A stretch of 64,000 nucleotides of DNA from Megaustenia siamemsis (GCA_032433765.1 JAVIAB010000102.1:12428914-12492913), one strand, 5' to 3'. Shown: positions 22,021 to 33,156, counted from the stretch's first letter. The notes: generated by a model from the letters alone, not told the origin. Program-made: numbers and translations.

Positions 22021-22817
22021 AACAATAACAAGACCGAGTACCTTATCGAAGGAGGGCATGACAGCAGTGGATAGCTCATGGACTAAACTCGATCAGCAAC
22101 TCATAGCTGACCCCTTGCGATAAAATCAGCGGACCAGAACTAATGGACATACTAATCCACCCTCAACCCCTTAAAGTGTAGTAGTTCTGGAAAGTAAGTC
22201 TGGACAGGAGAGTAGGGAGGGATAGAGGGGAGACAGAATATCCCAGTACCATGAAGTCGAATGTATTGGGTCGGAATGAATATATAAAGTAGCTTTGTGC
22301 AAACCTCGAAAAAAACGTCCCTACACCAGTTTAACATCCTTTTATCTGGGGACATGGAAGCCGAACAAACACAGATGAAGAAGTAACACAAACAACGAAG
22401 ACAAAGCGAGTTGAAAAAGGAATACAAACAATCCGAGTCGATACAACTTTAGCCACACCCACCCTTGTAAAGAAGCAAACAAGACGAAAAACTGCAAACA
22501 AACAAAGACACAAAAAACACAAACAAAAACAACGTGAGCAGCGTATTCCCCTTCAGCATTAGCATAGCAAGGAAACTGAAGCCAATCAAAAACGATGAAA
22601 TATAAATGGAAACACAAACGCTGTAAAATAATAATGAGAAAGAAAAAAACATGGAGAGAAGGAAATGGGAAGATAAGACATCGATAACTCAACCTAGGAT
22701 ATTATTTTTTTATTTATAAAATTCTGGGAATTTGCACAAATTTAGAAAAACTGACAAAGCGCATGTCCCCCAAACCTTAGAATTGATTGTTGCTAACACG
22801 TTACGTGCATATTTGTG
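22021..22817. other. Unassigned interval
   Basis: No recognised gene or element. A-rich from about 22370 to 22660. Confidence 0.4.
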
Positions 22818-24370
22818 TTTATGTTAAGTCAAAGGAGAAACATCTTTCTACATTTGTTTGTTGGTAATATGTGGCTGCTTATGTTAAATAAAAGGGGAAA
22901 CATCTTTTTAGATTTGGTTGTAGTTAATATGTGGCTGGTTGTGTTACGCAAAAGGAGAAACATCTTTCTACATTTGTTTGTTGATAATATGTGGCTGCTT
23001 ATGTTAAATAAAAGGGGAAACATCTTTTTAGATTTGGTTGTAGTTAATATGTGGCTGGTTGTGTTACGCAAAAGGAGAAACATCTTTCTAGATTTGGCAG
23101 TAGTTAATATGTGGCTGGTTGTGTTAAGTATAAGGAGAAACATCTTTCTATGTTTGGTTGTAGTTAATATGTGCCTGGTTGTGTTAAGTAAAAGGAGAAA
23201 CATCTTTTTAGATTTGGTTGTAGTTAATATGTGACTGGTTGTGTTAAGTAAAAGAAGAAACATCTGTTTAGATCTGGTTGTAGTTAATATGTGGCTGGTT
23301 GTGTTACGCAAAAGGAGAAACATCTTTCTACATTTGTTTGTTGATAATATGTGGCTGCTTATGTTAAATAAAAGGGGAAACATCTTTTTAGATTTGGTTG
23401 TAGTTAATATGTGACTGGTTGTGTTAAGTAAAATGAGAAACATCTTTCTAGATTTGGTTGTAGTTAATATGTGGCTGGTTGTGTTAAGTAAAAGGAGAAA
23501 CATCTTTCTAGGTTTGGTTGTAGTTAATATGTGGCTGGTTGTGTTAAGTAAAAGGAGAAACATCTTTTTAGATTTGGTTGTAGTTAATATGTGGATGGTT
23601 GTGTTAAGTAAAATGAGAAACATCTTTCTAGATTTGGTAGTAGTTAATACGTGGCTGTTTGTGTTAAGTAGAATGAGAAACATCTTTCTAGATTTGGTTG
23701 TAGTTAATATGTGGCTGGTTGTGTTAAGTAAAAGGAGAAACATCTTTTTAGATTTGGTTGTAGTTAATATGTGGCTGGTTGTGTTAAGCAAAAGAAGAAA
23801 CATCTTTCTGGATGTGGTAGTAGTTAATACGTGGCTATTTGTGTTAATTAAAAGGAGAAACATCTTTCTGGATGTGGTTGTAATATGTGGCTGCTTATGT
23901 TAAGTAAAAGGAGAAACATCTTTCTAGATTTGGTGGTATATGTGGCCAGTTTGTGTTAAGTAAAAAGGAGAAACATCTTTCTAGATTTGGTGGTATATTT
24001 AGTAGTTTGTGTTAAGTAAAAGAAGAAACATCTTTCTAGATTTGGTGGTATATGTGGCAGTTTGTGTTAAGTAAAAGGAGAAACATCTTTCTAGATTTGG
24101 TGGTATATGTGGCAGTTTGTGTTAAGTAAAAGAAGAAACATCTTTCTAGATTTGATTGTAGTTAATATGTGGCTGCTTATGTTAAGTAAAAGGAGAAACA
24201 TCTTACAAGATTTGTTTATAGTTAATATGTAAAAGAAGAAACATCTTACAAGATTTGTTTATAGTTAATATGTTTGTGTTAAGTAAAAGGAGACACATCT
24301 TTTTAGAATTGTTTATAGTTAATATGTTTGTGCTTGTGTTAAGTGAAAGATCCTTCTAGAATTGTTAATC
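22818..24370. repeat. 60-bp minisatellite, about 25 copies
   Basis: Unit TTGTGTTAAGTAAAAGGAGA, AACATCTTTCTAGATTTGGT, TGTAGTTAATATGTGGCTGG. A three-unit block with CATTTGTTTGTTGATAATAT recurs at about 22.85, 22.97 and 23.32 kb, a higher-order pattern. Units shorten after 23.88 kb. The 344-codon minus-strand frame reflects the period of 60. Confidence 0.95.
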
Positions 24371-24407
24371 GATAAATACGACTTTGTTTTGTATTGTTGC
24401 AAATAAA

Positions 24408-24670
24408 AGTAAATGTAAAGTACCTGTACCTCCGTCACGCCAAGTGGCGTATAGGGAAATATGGTGTTAGTGACCCTATATTTTACAGACCTTCAGCACA
24501 TGATTTTTGGGGTAATGTGTTCGGTATTACGCCAGTGCTGCTTTACTTTCCCAGAAAAAATCCGGTACCCATTTAAGGCTGGGTGAACCCGGAAGCCGTC
24601 GGTTGGGATCGAACCCTACCCCTTGTCCTTTGTAGTCCAGTTCACTAACCACTGAGCTATCGCGGCTCCC
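24408..24670 (-). mobile_element. SINE1, full length
   Basis: Bounded by the 16-bp duplication TATTGTTGCAAATAAA (24392-24407 and 24671-24686). Palindrome, body and tRNA-like head are intact, with A and B boxes readable on the minus strand. It separates the 60-bp and 55-bp arrays. Confidence 0.95.
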
Positions 24671-24704
24671 TATTGTTGCAAATAAAGAATAATAATTGAC
24701 TACA

Positions 24705-25115
24705 ATTTACTGTAGTTTATATAGTTTATTATACGAAAAAATATATGAACTGTTTATATGTGGCTGTAGTTTATATAGTTCATTATACGCAAAAAATATA
24801 TGAACTGTATATATGTGGCTATAGTTTATATAGTTTATTATACGCAAAAAAATATATGAACTGTTTATATGTGGCTGTAGTTTATATAGTTTATTATACG
24901 CAACACATATATGAACTGTTTATATGTGGCTGTAGTTTATATAGTTTATTATACGCAACACAAATATGAACTGTTTATATGTGGCTGTAGTTTATATAGT
25001 TTATTATACGCAACAAATATATGAACTGTTTATATGTTGTGGCTGTAGTTTATATAGTTTATTATACGCAACAAATATATGAACTGTTTATATGTGGCTG
25101 TAGTTTATACGTGCA
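24705..25115. repeat. About 55-bp minisatellite, about 8 copies
   Basis: Unit ATATGAACTGTTTATATGTG, GCTGTAGTTTATATAGTTTA, TTATACGCAAAAA. It shares the core ATATGTGGCTG...AGTTTAT with the neighbouring 60-bp array. Confidence 0.92.
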
Positions 25116-25261
25116 TGTTTGTTGCAAGTAAAGATACAAACTTTGTAAAACCAGTCGTCTCTAATATGTGTATGTTTGCTTGTTTGTCTTTATGCGGTAA
25201 ACAAATAATATTATTGTGTAAGACTGGTTGTTGCAATAGCAACAGAAATGTTCAATGACAC

Positions 25262-25320
25262 GAAGAAGCTGAACAAATATATTCGTTTCATTTATAGGAG
25301 AAGACGAGAAGTACGACATG
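25262..25320 (+). repeat. Inverted partner of 27602-27660
   Basis: GAAGAAGCTGAACAAATATATTCG and the following 35 bp match, inverted, the sequence at 27602-27660 with a few differences. Function unknown. Confidence 0.6.
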
Positions 25321-25915
25321 TATGGCCCTTTTCGTCTTGTCAGACGGTCTAGTGGAGGCTATTGTGAATGACACTTTTCGTCTGGTCAGACGGTCTAGTG
25401 GAGGCTATTGTGAATGACACTTTCGTCTGGTCAGACGGTCTAGTGGAGGCTATTGTGAATGACACTTTTCGTCTGGTCAGACGGTCTAGTGGAGGCTATT
25501 GTGTATGGCACTTCTCGTCTGGTCAGACGGTCTAGTGGAGGCTATTGTGTATGGCACTTTTCGTCTTGTCAGACGGTCTAGTGGAGGCTATTGTGTATGG
25601 CACTTTTCGTCTTGTCAGACGGTCTAGTGGAGGCTATTGTGTATGGCCCTTTTCGTCTTGTCAGACGGTCTAGTGGAGGCTATTGTGTATGGCCCTTTTC
25701 GTCTGGTCAGACGGTCTAGTGGAGGCTATTGTGTATGGCACTTTTCGTCTTGTCAGACGGTCTAGTGGAGGCTATTGTGTATGGCACTTTTCGTCTGTCA
25801 GACGGTCTAGTGGAGGCTATTGTGTATGGCACTTTTCGTCTTGTCAGACGGTCTAGTGGAGGCTATTGTGTATGGCCCTTTTCGTCTGGTCAGACGGTCT
25901 AGTGGAGGCTATTGT
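25321..25915. repeat. 46-bp minisatellite, 13 copies, each with a palindrome
   Basis: Unit CACTTTTCGTCTGGTCAGAC, GGTCTAGTGGAGGCTATTGT, GTATGG. Every unit carries CGTCTGGTCAGACG, or a CTTG variant of it, a near-perfect inverted repeat. Confidence 0.94.
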
Positions 25916-26214
25916 GTGTTTTTTTTTTAGGTTTTGTTTTTGTCGAACAGTTTCTCTCGTGGCTAATTCTACCAATGTTTGACAAACACAGACGGGCAAA
26001 GAATGAACAAGTCAGACCCACTGATCCACAGGTTTTTCCCGCCTCTTCACGAGTCTTTTCTCTTCTAAGTTTTGCCTTAGTACAGTTTCAAATGACGTTA
26101 TACCATTCCTTATACATGCTCTCCATGATGTGCGATCACTTGCAAGATGTTCACAGTCATTTTCACAGATGGAGAAGTCATTCAGAGATGTTTTCGATGA
26201 AGAACACAAGGTAT

Positions 26215-26665
26215 AGCAAAATGAGAGCAGCAAAATTAAAAAAAAAAATGATTGCGAGTATATTTCCGATCTCAATACATAATTGTAAATCATGGACAAC
26301 CGCGCAAACAACACTGACGAAATTTGGCTCATTCGAAACAAATTGCTACAGAAAAGCTCTTAAGATACCTTGGATAATGAAAAAGGAGCAATGCTAACAT
26401 TTAAAAAGACTTACAAATTAAAAAAAAAAGAACTGTCTTACATACACCATACTACCGAGGAAATTAAAATACCCCGGCAGCGTCAAACGACACCACAGGC
26501 TGGAAAGAAGAATAACGGAAGGTATGGTTACAGGAAGATGAAATACGGGAGGACCAAGAAGAAGGTAGTTTCAAGATATCAAATAGACCTTGAACATGAC
26601 AACAGAAAAAGTGGAAGATCTGGCCAGAAAAAAAAGAGATTCTTACAGATAGGCTGCGATGAATC
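26215..26665 (+). mobile_element. LINE-H, C-terminal fragment
   Basis: Broken frames give SIHNCKSWTTAQTTLTKFGS and YRKALKIPWIMKKEQ, then a segment ending in an acidic/arginine motif around EDLARDR. The matching region lies inverted at 60385-60643. LINE-H runs directly into the 59-bp array. Frameshifted and 5'-truncated. Confidence 0.78.
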
Positions 26666-27515
26666 AATGCAACGTTCTGTGGGAGATCTGGCTAGAGACA
26701 GATTCTTCCAGACGGGCTGTGGTCAATGTAACGTTCTGTGGGAGATCTAGCTAGAGACAGATTCTTCCAGACGGGCTGTGGTCAATGTAACGTTCTGTGG
26801 GAGATCTAGCTAGAGACAGATTCTTCCAGACGGGCTGTGGTCAATGTAACGTTCTGTGGGAGATCTAGCTAGAGACAGATTCTTCCAGACGGGCTGTGGT
26901 CAATGTAACGTTCTGTGGGAGATCTGGCTAGAGACAGGTTCTTCCAGACGGGGTGTGGTCAATGTAACGTTCTGTGGGAGATCTAGCTAGAGACAGGTTC
27001 TTCCAGACGGGGTGTGGTCAATGTAACGTTCTGTGGGAGATCTGGCTAGAGACAGGTTCTTCCAGACGGGGTGTGGTCAATGTAACGTTCTGTGGGAGAT
27101 CTGGCTAGAGACAGAGATCCTTCCAGACGGGTTGTGGTCAATGCAACGTTCTGTGGGAGATCTGGCTAGAGACAGATTCTTCCAGACGGGCTGTGGTGAA
27201 TGCAACGTTCTGTGGGAGATCTGGCTAGAGACAGATTCTTCCAGACGGGCTGTGGTGAATGCAACGTTCTGTGGGAGATCTGGCTAGAGACAGATTCTTC
27301 CAGACGGGCTGTGGTGAATACAACGTTCTGTGGGAGATCTGGCTAGAGATAGAGATCCTTTCTGGCGGGCTGTGGTGAATGTAACGTTCTATGGGAGATC
27401 TGGCTAGAGACAGAGATCCTTCCAGGCGGGCTGTGGTGAATGCAACGTTCTGTGGGAGATCTGGCTAGAGATAGAGATCCTTCCAGGCGTGATGTGGTCA
27501 ATGCAACGTTCTGCA
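26666..27515. repeat. 59-bp array, about 14 copies, on the LINE-H 3' end
   Basis: Unit GGGAGATCTGGCTAGAGACA, GATTCTTCCAGACGGGCTGT, GGTCAATGTAACGTTCTGT. In one frame it reads LARDRDSFRRAVV, which continues the LINE-H reading. The last unit ends AACGTTCTGC and diverges into a GATGATGA terminus, as at 59.34 kb. Confidence 0.93.
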
Positions 27516-27601
27516 AATGATACACACCCCGATGATGAATATCCGTAGTTTGTTTTATTTTAAACAACCCCCTTCGACCTTTCACTATCTGTAAAACACG
27601 A

Positions 27602-27660
27602 AACTCGTACTTTTCGTCTCCTCCTGTAAACGAAACAAATATATCTGTTCAGCTTCTTCA
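27602..27660 (-). repeat. Inverted partner of 25262-25320
   Basis: The reverse complement reads GAAGAAGCTGAACAGATATA, then TTTGTTTCGTTTACAGGAGG, matching 25262-25320. Confidence 0.6.
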
Positions 27661-27902
27661 CTGCTCCTCGTCCTCTGCGAAAGCAAGAAAACTTTAATTA
27701 CCTCCCCCTTCTCCTGGAACAAAGATGTAAACACAGCAGATGTCGAGTAGATTCAATATATAAGGGACTGTACTCAATCATGTTCTTGCTAGAGTCCAAA
27801 TAAACTGAGTCAGAGGGGAAAAAAAACCGATGGATTTCTGATAGAGCGTTCGTTATAAGGGCACTTATCATGGCAGATTCTCAACGTTGTGGGGGAAAGG
27901 AG
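27661..27902. other. Unassigned interval
   Basis: No recognised gene or element. Confidence 0.4.

Positions 27903-27961
<59 letters not shown>
27903..27961. repeat. (GA)n microsatellite
   Basis: About 28 GA units. Confidence 0.97.
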
Positions 27962-27966
<5 letters not shown>

Positions 27967-27989
27967 TGAGATTCCAAAATGGAAGCCGG

Positions 27990-28390
27990 TCCACGTCATG
28001 AGAGGCTAAAAAAAAAGTACGGTATAGTTGTCATGGATCCAGCGGCCTGTAAGATTACGCCCTTCAGCCCAATGCCATGTAATGATATCTGATCATGTCT
28101 TTGAGGAAGTAAAGTTGCTCTGATATCGATGAGTTTTGGACAGTTAAAAAGGTGATGTTCTAATGTTTCCTGTGGGTGTTCACAGAACGGGAATGCTAGA
28201 GTTAGATTTTGTTGTATTCTGTGTGCGTGGTTGTTCAGTGATACAAGACCAGTTCTCACTCTCAAGATGGTGGTTTCGTCTCTTCTCATTATATTGCTAA
28301 TACTGTCATGGCGGTTTGACCACGACATGTATTTAAAAAGATCTCTCCCTGTTTTTCCCAAACCCCAACATTCAGCCAATCTTCGCTATT
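27990..28390 (-). mobile_element. RNase-H-type LINE, C-terminal fragment
   Basis: The frame 27996-28379 reads RRDETTILRVRTGLVSLNNH, then CEHPQETLEHHLFNC. This arrangement (a basic TxxxRxRTG motif followed by a C...H...C finger) is typical of the segment after the RNase H domain in I/jockey-group LINEs. It differs in sequence from LINE-J at 30-32 kb. 5'-truncated at the 30-bp array. Confidence 0.78.
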
Positions 28391-28399
28391 GTTTGAGTT

Positions 28400-28640
28400 T
28401 ATGATTTGTTAACGTCACGTCAACAAGTCTGGTATACATTAACGTCACGTCAACATGTTCAGTAGACATTAACGTCACGTCAACATGTTCAGTAGACATT
28501 AACGTCACGTCAACATGTCCCGTATACATTAACGTCACGTCAACATGTCCAGTATACATTAACGTCACGTCAACATGTCCCGTATACATTAACGTCACGT
28601 CAACATGTCCAGTATACATTAACGTTACGTCAATCACCAG
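28400..28640. repeat. 30-bp minisatellite, 8 copies
   Basis: Unit AACGTCACGTCAACATGTCC plus AGTATACATT. Each unit contains ACGTCACGT. 30 is divisible by three, hence a minus-strand frame. Confidence 0.94.
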
Positions 28641-28769
28641 ATAAGTTTAACAATTTCTCGCTTAACGTTAGCTGCTTCTATCCTGCTATTCCTTTCATTA
28701 CTCTCTCAATGCCTATTTAACAAATTCTCCTTCACATCGCCATACAATTTTATTCGTGAACTCCCTTTC

Positions 28770-29335
28770 CAAAACACAATTTATATAATAGATCTACTCA
28801 ACATATAACAACAGTTGTATAATAGATCTACTCAACATATAACAACAGTTGTATAATAGATCTACTCAACATTTAACAGCAGTTATATAATAGATCTACT
28901 CAACATATAACAACAGTTATATAATAGATCTACTCAACATATAACAACAGTTATATAATAGATCTACTCAACATATAACAACAGTTATATAACAGATCTA
29001 CTCAACATATAACAACACAAAACAGATCTAGTCAACATATAACAACAGATATATATAATAGATCTACTCAACGTATAACAATTACATAATTAATCTACTC
29101 AACATATAACAACAGTTATATAATAGATATACTCAACATATAACAACAGTTATATTAGATCTATTCAACATATAGCATTTACATAATACATCTACTCAAC
29201 ATATAACAACAGTTATGTACTAGATTTACTCAACATATAACAACAGTTATATAATAGATCTATTCAACATATAACAATTATATAATTAATCTACTCAACA
29301 TATAACAACAGTTATATAATAGATCTACTCACATA
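28770..29335. repeat. About 34-bp AT-rich minisatellite, about 16 copies
   Basis: Unit ATAATAGATCTACTCAACAT plus ATAACAACAGTTAT, with deletions in several units. Confidence 0.92.
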
Positions 29336-29365
29336 GGGGACAAATATGCAATTAAGTAGTTAAAG

Positions 29366-29605
29366 AGCTGGTCACGCCTAGTACCGTATAGGGAAAATGA
29401 TAATAGTGCGCATATTATGCACAGACAATTGGTACATTATGTTGGGGTAATATGGTCAGGATTACGCTAGTGCCGCTTTACTTTCCAAGAAAATAAAATG
29501 GTATCTATTTTAGGCCGGGTGAACCTAGAAGCAGTCGATCAGGATAGAACCCAAGCTAATGTCCTTAGTAGTCCAGTTCTCCAACTGCTGAGCTACAGGC
29601 ACACA
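29366..29605 (-). mobile_element. SINE1, old and diverged
   Basis: TCAGGATTACGCTAGTGCCG and TAGTCCAGTTCTCCAACTGC show the SINE1 layout, but substitutions are much denser than in other copies. Probably the oldest SINE1 here. Adjoins LINE-E. Confidence 0.75.
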
Positions 29606-29769
29606 CAATATAAAAATCAACAAACAGAAAAGACAGAAATCAAGAACATCGCAGAAGAAAAAACAGAACATCAACATAACGATAGACACTAGGTAATTAA
29701 AACAAGTGAAGGAATATAAGTACCAAGGAAGTTACACACGTCAATTTACAAGCAGCACAGACTCAAGAT

Positions 29770-30034
29770 ATGGAGCCGCGATAGCTCAGTGGTTAGTGAA
29801 CTGGACTACCACGGACAAGGGGTAGGGTTCGATCCCAACCGACGGCTTCCGGGTTCACCCAGCCTTAAATAGGTACCGGATTTTTTTCTGGGAAAGTAAA
29901 GCAGCACGGGCGTAATACTGACCACATTACCCAAAAATCATGTGCTGAAGGTCTGTAAAATATAAGTTCACTAACACCATATTTCCCTATACGCCACTTG
30001 GCGTGACGGGGGTACTTTACTTCACTTTACTTTT
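29770..30034 (+). mobile_element. SINE1, full length, in LINE-E
   Basis: Bounded by ACAGACTCAAGAT (29757-29769 and 30035-30047). Good A and B boxes, intact palindrome, and a tail of TTTACTTCAC repeats rather than poly-A. Confidence 0.95.
29782..29836 (+). promoter_or_regulatory. Pol III A and B boxes of SINE1
   Basis: TAGCTCAGTGGT at 29782-29793 and GGTTCGATCCC at 29826-29836. Confidence 0.83.
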
Positions 30035-30080
30035 ACAGACTCAAGATGCAACAAAGCTTATTAAATCATTGGACAGCCAT

Positions 30081-31978
30081 TTGATAAGGTATGGAAGGAA
30101 GGGCTTTTGAATAAACTGAGAAATTATGGAGTAAATAGCAGGATGTACAAATGGGTCAAAGCATACCTGCATAACAGGAGAGCCATAGTGCAACTGGATG
30201 GTCTTAAGAGTAAAAAGGTCTTATTGCGCCAGGGCGTTCCACAGGGAAGGGTACTATCTCCAACACTTTTTCTGATCTACATCAATGACCTAGTTACTGA
30301 ACTACCACATGGCATCAAAGTGGCAATGTATGCAGATGACTTAGTAATGTGGTGCACAGAGGAGTATGCAACAGTGGCCTCCAAATTGCTACAATGAGCT
30401 ATGAATGCACTGAATTCATGGACAAATAGATGGTGTATCAGCATCAATACAGACAAATGCAGTACTACACTTTACACACTCTCCCCAAAACAAAAAGCAG
30501 GAGCCATCTACTTAAACAATGAGCCTGTGAAAAAAGACATACAAGCTACATATCTCGGAGTTACATTTGATAACAAACTATCTTGGAAACAGCAGATAAA
30601 TAAGGCAACCCAAAAAGCAAGGAGGAAATTGGCTATTATAAGAAAGGTGTGTGGAACCACATGGGGTGCGAGTGGGAAAATACTCAGTAAAGTTTACCAA
30701 CAGAGTATACGCCCACATTTAGAATATGGATCATCCGCATGGTGCTCAGCATCAAACACCACATTGCAAGAACTGGATAAAGTACAAAACCAGGCACTTA
30801 GGGTCATCACAGGAGCAATGAAATCAACACCAATATTGGAGATGGAGAAATTGTGGAGGATACCAGCACTGAGAGAACGGAGAGACACAAAGGTGCTGAT
30901 ACAGGCAGAAAAATGTGTATGCATGCAGAGACATCCAATGAAGGACCGATTCCAAAATCTTGTATTGGGACGAATTAAGAGAAGCAGCTTTATCCACCAA
31001 GCCAAGCGTATTAGTAGACAAACACCAGACATGCCAAGAGTGGTTAACCCCCTACTGCCCATACCAGAACAGACTCCCTGGACAGATGAATCAGGATTAT
31101 CAGTTCAAATACGGACAGAAGTGAAAGGAATAGTTGACAAAGAGGAACAGAATAGTCTACAGCGAAAAACAATAACTCTCAGTTTCCTGGATGAAGAATA
31201 CCCACAAGACCTATGGATCCGTGTGTACACAGATGGATCAGCACAGAATGCAGTAAAGAATGGGGGAGCAGGTGCATATATAGAGTACCCAAATAACACT
31301 AGGGATATGAATAAAATAGCAACAGGGAAATATTGTCACAATTATGATGCAGAAATACAAGCAATAAAGTTGGCAATAGAAAAACTGCTGAACAGTAATC
31401 TTAGCCCACAGCCTGTAGTGTTTTTGACAGATGCAAGATCAGTACTCCCGGCACTACACTCCAGAAAATTACCACATCTGCAGACCTTATTGACTGAACT
31501 CTGCAAGCACCACAGGGTTGCCCTGCAGTGGATCCCATCTCACTGTGGAATACCAGGAAATGATAAAGCAGATCAGTTGGCAAAGGAAGGCGGAACAGGC
31601 ACACAACTAGATACACCAGTTACATACCATCATAAGAAACAGATAATCAAATCAATCAGAGGACCACAAGCCCCAAATCAGGATGCCTTTCACATTATGA
31701 ATAGATATGAACAAGTTATCATTATACGCCTAAGAACAGGACACAATCGACTCCATAGTCACATGTATACAAAATTCAAGATCGGCACATCAACTACTTG
31801 TACATGTGGACAGGCGTCCCAGACTGCTGAACACATACTTCAAGACTGCACTGAATATAGTAGACTGAGGAAAATCCATTGGCCCATAGGTACAACACTA
31901 CAGACAAAACTATATGGGCCACTGCAAGAATTACAAAAGACAGTAAATATCATACAGGAAACGACATTGCTGATATAG
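30081..31978 (+). pseudogene. LINE-J reverse transcriptase/RNase H, one in-frame stop
   Basis: One reading frame runs from the truncated RT (FDKVWKEGLLNKLRNYG) through LRQGVPQGRVLSPTLF and the catalytic MYADDLVMW (30326-30352) to a TGA at 30395-30397. The same frame resumes as a 525-codon stretch from 30401 to 31978. That stretch holds the RT thumb, with THL-type motifs such as YLGVTFDNKLSW. RNase H spans about residues 270-410: YTDGSA, then YDAEIQA, FLTDARSV and SHCGIPGNDKADQLAKEG, so all four acidic positions are present. A CTCG...H...C finger follows near residues 466-484. Only the one stop breaks the surviving portion. The endonuclease and any ORF1 are missing by truncation, so the copy cannot move on its own. 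Confidence 0.93.
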
Positions 31979-32017
31979 ACAATACTTCGAGCGAACGAAA
32001 GATAGATAGATAGATAG
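30081..32017 (+). mobile_element. LINE-J, RT plus RNase H, 5'-truncated
   Basis: A 1.94-kb insertion in LINE-E. Its 13-bp duplication ATTGGACAGCYAT lies at 30068-30080 and 32018-32030. The 5' end is cut in the RT motif FDKVW. The 3' end, after the stop at 31976-31978, is a short untranslated stretch and a (GATA)n tail. The tail, the duplication and the 5' truncation are the marks of target-primed reverse transcription. RNase H after RT places it in the I/jockey superfamily. Coding is far better preserved than in any other LINE here, so it is probably the youngest large insertion. Confidence 0.95.
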
Positions 32018-32086
32018 ATTGGACAGCTATCACCAATATTGTTCAACAAGGAAATAACACTAGAGGCAATACGGGCACTCGACAAG

Positions 32087-32366
32087 TAAAGTAAAGTAAA
32101 GTACCCCCGTCACGCCAAATGTTATATAGAGAATATGGTGTTAGTGACCATACAGTTTACAGACCTTCGGCACATGATTTCTGGGTAATGTGGTCGGTAT
32201 TACGCCCGTGCCGCTTTAATTTCCCGGAAAAAAATCCGGTACCCTTTAAAGGTTGGGAACCTGGAAGCCGTCGGTTGGGAACCTGGAAGCCGTCGGTTGG
32301 GATCAAACCCTACCTCTTGTCCTTTGTAGTCCAGCTCACTAGCCACTGAGCTATCGCGGCTCCCTA
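32087..32366 (-). mobile_element. SINE1 in LINE-E, with internal duplication
   Basis: Bounded by GGCACTCGACAAG (32074-32086 and 32367-32379). The 3' tail on the minus strand is a TTTAC repeat. A 24-bp block around GGGAACCTGGAAGCCGTCGG is tandemly doubled at 32255-32302. Confidence 0.94.
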
Positions 32367-32810
32367 GGCACTCGACAAGACAATCATACTTTCCAACGTT
32401 GTGGTGCCAGTGCCAGGCCTGGAATCTAAGTCTCAAGAACAATAAGTAAAATATCCACTACCGAGATGCAATGTGTTAGACGAATGACAGGAAACAGTCT
32501 GTGAGATAAGATCAGAAATGAAGAACTGAGAAAAAAAAAATAGGAATAATTCCCGCCACATTCTTCACATAAAGAACCAATAGACAAAATGATTCGGCAA
32601 ATGATAAGACAGAAAGATCAAAACACAACACAACGAGCCTTTAATAAACGTTGCAAGAACACCCGACCCAACGGCTGACCACGAAAAAGATTGATTGACG
32701 GAATATTAGAAACACTAGGAAACAGAGGACAAAAGAAGAGCGAGAAACCATAATCTATTCCCTCGGCGCTGAAATGCAAATGATGAAGGAAAGATGGGAA
32801 AGCAGCACAG

Positions 32811-33146
32811 GTAGAGGATAATGCACGCTACGGTATTGATTATTTAACTATAAAGGAGAGTTAGTATATAAACAATTTAACACGTGCATAGAAAAAAATC
32901 CACAAACGAGCTGTAGCAGAGACCATCTGCATGTAGAAGAATAACAAACCAAACTGATGCAACAAAAATAAATAGCATATCAGGTTTGGCATTAGCCGAA
33001 AACCGAATTACGAAATTTTGAAATGTCAAACTACGGACGCTGTATCAATCTGACATTTCCAATAACAGAATAAACATACAGCGGAAGTAAAAACACGCAA
33101 TGAGGAAAGATAATCAAGTTTCAGGTAGTTAAAACGATATCATATG
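32811..33146. other. Unassigned interval
   Basis: AT-rich, no recognised gene or element. Confidence 0.4.
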
Positions 33147-33156
33147 TTCATTATTG

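Larger units (their letters stand above)
29606..32810 (+). mobile_element. LINE-E copy, split by three younger insertions
   Basis: LINE-E pieces lie at 29606-29769, 30035-30080, 32018-32086 and 32367-32810. Joined, they follow the order of the 15.6-kb copy: ACATAACGATAGACACTAGG, ACTCAAGATGCAACAAAGCT, CATTGGACAGC, TGTTCAACAAGGAAATAACA, then CTCGGCGCTGAAATGCAAAT. The three interruptions (SINE1, LINE-J, SINE1) each have 13-bp target duplications made from LINE-E sequence. LINE-E itself is heavily frameshifted. Confidence 0.87.

Noticed and set aside
22829..23863. 344-codon open frame
   Set aside because: By-product of a 60-bp minisatellite.
28400..28640. Regular direct repeats resembling a CRISPR array
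   Set aside because: Units are contiguous without unique spacers, and the sequence is an animal genome. The same applies to the other arrays.
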